In this document: in pieces, positions 60,020 to 64,000 of the stretch
Position numbering within the stretch: position 1 is the stretch's first letter
How the letters are laid out: each line of letters opens with the position of its first letter
NCBI RefSeq assembly: GCF_026210795.1
Contig: NC_089452.1
Span: forward strand, 1,860,001 to 1,924,000
Source of the DNA: Rhizophagus irregularis
Lineage: Eukaryota > Glomeromycota > Glomeromycetes > Glomerales > Glomeraceae
Length of the DNA stretch: 64,000 nucleotides
Direction: 5' to 3'
Program-made: the position numbers and the translations under genes
The notes under the pieces: generated by a model
The model's database searches: none
Told to the model about the DNA's origin: nothing
The model's input: only the letters and a program-made list of their open reading frames with translations

Positions 60020-61680
60020 ATGTTTATCGCTGATGAAGTAAATAATAGGACATTTATTATGATATTATCAAAAGAAAATTAAAATTATGCACTTTTAAAT
60101 AAACTGCTTGCAAAGGTCATAATTATAATTTCACGTTATCATCGTATTTCACTGGACATCGGTTATGACAAAATATACAAAAAAAAAGTAAAAAGAAAAT
60201 ATGACAAAAAAAAATACAACGAAAAAAAAAGGAAATAAAAAAAAAGCGTTACTACAAATAATCAAATTAATACAAGAGGCGGATTTGCACTTGATGATCG
60301 ACATTCCAATTCATAAGTGAGTCAAATCGCCCATGCTGTGGGATTTCCCAAAATGTTTCTTTATAAGAAATAGTAATGAAATTTGAAAGTTAGGTATAAA
60401 AGTGGTATTAATAGATACTTAAATATAACTTTGCCATCAAATATAGAATGACAATAAAAGGAAAATGTCAAAAATAAACAGGATAAGAAATAATAAAATA
60501 ATAATTTTGATTTGAATTCCCTTTTATATTTTACTGCTTAGGTTAAATTTTGTATTTTTTCTTATTTTATTTTCAAGAATTTTTTCATCATAATTTAAAA
60601 TTTGCTAGGGAAAAGGAATCGGGATATGACGACATCATCAAGCGTAGAGGTATACACTCCTTCGTTACACTTCAGACTAATAACTTTATCAATTTTTTTA
60701 CAATAAGTATAGTAAATGGTCTGCAATTCAGCAAAATAAGGCTATATCAATGATTGTATACTTATCTTTTATTCACTTTTTGATTTTACATAGTAGTTTT
60801 GATTGTTTCATTATTACTGTTAGTAAATTTTTAAGATATAAAACAAAAAAAAAATATCTTGAGCGAAAAGTCCAGATTTTTAAAATATGCAGTATCCCCG
60901 AGTATACATACGTACAATACCCTATTACCCTGACTATGATATCCCGTTAATATTTACATAAATTCATTTAGTACGAATATTTTTTAAATGATCTTAGCTA
61001 AAGAAAATGTTTTCGATAATTTTCAACAGTTTAATATTACTAATATTTGATCTTAAGTTTAAGAAAGTATGATTGATATTAACTGACAACTAATCATAAT
61101 TTATCATGATAATTTTTCTAAAAAGATGTATTTTTAACTTCGGCTTTTTCCTGCTTTATAATGAATTTTTTAATAGTAATTAATAAATTTTAAGTTATAT
61201 ATATATTTATATTGTTAATAAACTTTTTAAAATGACAGCATGTTTCAACTTTTTAGAATAATTATAACATTTTCATTATTAATTATTTACACATAATGAA
61301 ATTTAATTAACATAATAGTTATACAACGTACAGTATAAGAATTATATTATTTTATTTTGCTCTGTAGTTTAAAAGTTTTTAAGAGTTAAAGTTATTTAAT
61401 AAACGATAAATATAATATTGATATTACATAAAATTACTGAAATATAAAGTCATTAAATTTTAAAACTCTGCATAACATTATTCGTATTCTATTTTATTCA
61501 CTTTCAAGCCGTGGGATTTCTTTACCTTGTTTTAAAAGCTAAAACAGACTAATATTAAATAGAATTTTAATTTATAATCATGACGAAAAAAGAAAAAATC
61601 TTAAGAAAAAATATTCAAGTGCGTATAGTTTAAGAATTTATAACGATACACTATTGTAGTGAAATGATATTTCTATGGCT
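60020..61680. other. Intergenic region upstream of nothing identifiable
   Basis: AT-rich with A-rich runs near 60180-60245. The plus ORFs of 66-67 codons at 60550-60950 have no recognisable motif. The part next to 61681 is the 3' flank of the kinase. Confidence 0.35.
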
Positions 61681-64000
61681 TTAGACATCTTTACCTAAAA
61701 AAAAAACACAAAAATATATTAAATATGAATAAAAACATAAAATTAATATGTAGGTTAAGTAATTATTTACCATTTTCATTAATATTATTAATATTTAATT
61801 GAGAAATATCAATTTGCAAAGATTCTATTTAGTAAATTAAAATTTTAGTATTATTATCTTATAATTTAAAATATTATAATGATACAAATTAATTGATACC
61901 TGAAAATTCTCCACTTATTATGTTATCAGTCTGTTTGTAATAATCATCAGAATTTTTTGGTTCAGGAAGATTATTAAAATTAAGTATTCTACTTGTATAA
62001 ATAGCTTCTGAATGTGTTTCATATGACATTCCTAAATTAGTTAAAGATATTATGTCATTTGATGAATTCTTATTTATTTCTTCTGCTTCTTTAATTTGCT
62101 TCTGCAATTCTACTGTTTGACTTTTACTTTTTTTATTTATCCATTCGTGTAAAATATCATAAATTTCTTCTGCTTGTGGTCGATTTAACGGATCTGCGTC
62201 CAAACATCTTTTAATTAAGTAAATAATTAGTTGAGGCACTTTAATATTAAACCTTGGCCTGAATCCTTTACAAATTTTTATTGCTAAATTTTCATCATGG
62301 CTAATGTCATGATATGGAGGTAATCCAGAAATTATTTCATACATAATTATACCAAAACTATAAATATCTGAAGCTTTTGTATAATTTTGTCGTCTTAAAA
62401 TTTCAGGAGCTATATAAGATAAAACACCATATATGTTATTTTTTGCACTTTCTAATGGATTACAATCTGCAGGTTTACATAATCCCATATCAGCTATCCA
62501 CATATTAAATAATGAAATTAGTATATTTCCACTATGTAAATCTCGATGAATAAATTCATTTTTGTGAATACAATCAAGTCCACATGCAAGTCCTAGTAAA
62601 TGATTAAGCTTGCTATTCCAATTTAATTCATTATGGTTTGTATCTAAGTAATTTCGTAAGCTTCCTCCCTCTGCATAATTTAAAACCATTATATAATCTT
62701 TTGTTTCTGGATTCTGAGTAATTCCATAGAACTTTATAATAAAATTTTTGAAATTATTAAATCTACTATGTAATGCAATCTATATATTAAAATATGTTAA
62801 TAAAAATTAAATTTTCAATTGAGAATAAATAGATGAAATTTATAGTACCTCATTCATAAATTCTAATGTAATGTTTCTTGAATTATTTAAACTTTTTAAA
62901 GCCACTAGCATATTTCGATATTTTCCATCATTCCAAATTGCTTTATATACTTTACCATATCCACCTTTTGCAATATATTTAATATCATAAAATCTATCAT
63001 AAGGTATCCATTCTAATGCTTCTCCTAAATCGTAATGAGCTAATAATTGAGTATCTTGAATAAATTTATCAATATTATTATTCCCACTAGTCCAATTTAT
63101 AAATTTCTTATGAAATTCACATATACCATCACATTTTTCACACAAATCACTTAAAATCATCATATAATTCTTTGTTTTTGGATCTTGAGTTATTCCATAA
63201 AATTCATAATTTCCATTAATCTACAAATGTACTAAAAAATTAGTAAAAATAACAAAACTAAAATTCTAAACTTTAATTAAATAATACCTTATTTGTAACT
63301 TCTAATTTAATATTATTCAGATTAATACGCTTCAGAGTTACAAACATATTTTGATCATATCTTTCCCAATTTTGATTATATATATCCCAATTATAAATAT
63401 ATCCATCAATCCAATTTGCTCTAAATACTCCAATTTTTTCATTATATTTAATATTACAAAGTCTATTATAAGGTATCCATTCTAATGCTTTTTTAGATAC
63501 TTCATATTTATCATGTGTTGATAGCTGAGTATCTTGAATAAACTCATCAATATCATCATTACCACTAGTCCAATTATCATATTGCATTACATATATAATC
63601 ACATTTTTTACATTTGTCACACAAAACAATCATATAATTTTTTGTTTGTGGATCTTGAGTTATTCCATAAAATTCATAATCACTTTTAATCTACAAATAT
63701 ATCAAATTAGTAAAAAAATATAGTAAAAGTTTAAAATCTTAAAAATTCATTAAGTATACCTTATTCATAGATTCTAATGTAATATTTTTTGGATTATTTA
63801 AGTTTTTCAAAGCTACTAACATGTTTTCATTAGATCTTACCCAATTTTCATTATCCCGTTCATAAATATATCCATCAATCCAATTTGCTCTAAATACTCC
63901 AATTTTTTCATTATATTTAATATTACAAAATCTATTATAAGGTATCCATTCTAATGCATTTACCCTATAATAATAAGTATGCTCTAATAGCTGAGTACCT
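61681..64000 (-). CDS. TKL kinase with tandem N-terminal exon modules (partial)
   Basis: Exons on the minus strand: 64000 (beyond window)-63760, 63690-63288, 63220-62849, 62779-61900, 61824-61771, 61694-61681. The first three are copies of one module: EFYGITQDPKTKNYM, a Cys-rich patch (CEKCDGIC), INWTSGN, IDKFIQDTQ, EWIPY and a glycine-loop-like end. Only the last copy has a good loop (AKGGYGKVYKA) and lysine (VALKSL). The C-lobe exon has HRDLHSGN, ADMGL (DFG position), YIAPEIL and the final helices. The last two exons give ESLQIDISQLNINNINENG and KDV. Module introns are phase 0, the C-terminal ones phase 1. Exon 63690-63288 is 403 nt and carries a frameshift before NWTSGN, so the gene is broken, or that exon is skipped (which would also break frame), or transcription starts in the last module. 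Confidence 0.75.

Overview
The window is about three-quarters A+T and is built like a genome segment of an arbuscular mycorrhizal fungus. It most resembles Rhizophagus (Glomeromycotina). This rests on gene content: several tyrosine-kinase-like (TKL) protein kinases with the N-terminal WTSGN / WIPY motifs, a kinase fused to a very long Sel1-repeat tail, an F-box/LRR gene, Crinkler-type remnants, small secreted proteins, short GTAAGT..TAG introns and many decayed transposons. No species assignment was computed.

Layout. 0.2-0.9 kb: broken Crinkler-type gene. 2.3-4.7 kb: decayed retroelement-type ORF split by a 517-bp foldback element. 5.5-10.8 kb: a TKL kinase gene with an extraordinary 5' half. 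Between 5.68 and 9.27 kb, 36 related introns are separated by 34 exons of exactly 3 nt and one exon of 1 nt. All are phase 1, so 35 consecutive codons are each cut by an intron, and the reading frame joins exactly onto the kinase domain. Its 3' end carries a second, larger tandem exon-intron duplication. 11.3 kb: hAT-type MITE. 12.4-13.2 kb: duplicated tRNA-Leu(CAA). 13.8-15.2 kb: F-box/LRR gene. 15.8-16.9 kb: NmrA-like reductase. 18.9-19.2 kb: second Crinkler-type remnant. 20-29 kb: mostly repeats and foldbacks, including a 3.5-kb element with inverted ends. 29.9-30.7 kb: DUF2283-like gene. 31.1-31.6 kb: kinase N-lobe remnant. 34-36.4 kb: retroposons and MITEs. 36.5-41.6 kb: TKL kinase with about 33 Sel1 repeats. 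43-46.4 kb: a solo copy of the microexon-intron unit, a second array of short exons, and a broken secreted-protein gene. 46.7-47.7 kb: hAT remnant. 48.1-48.6 kb: small secreted protein. 49.5-50.7 kb: LINE RNase H remnant split by a hAT-type element. 53.0-53.6 kb: LPMO-like secreted protein. 57.6-57.9 kb: three-exon secreted micropeptide. 59.8-60.0 kb: reverse-orientation poly(A) retroposon. 61.7-64 kb: TKL kinase whose N-terminal exon module is tandemly repeated and which runs off the window.

The unifying theme is tandem duplication of exon-intron units whose exons are frame-neutral, at several scales (3 nt, 18 nt, 27-45 nt, 129 nt, about 370-400 nt). The 3-nt case is the strongest candidate for an undescribed system. 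All exon models come from reading splice motifs and frames by eye. No transcript evidence or database search was available.
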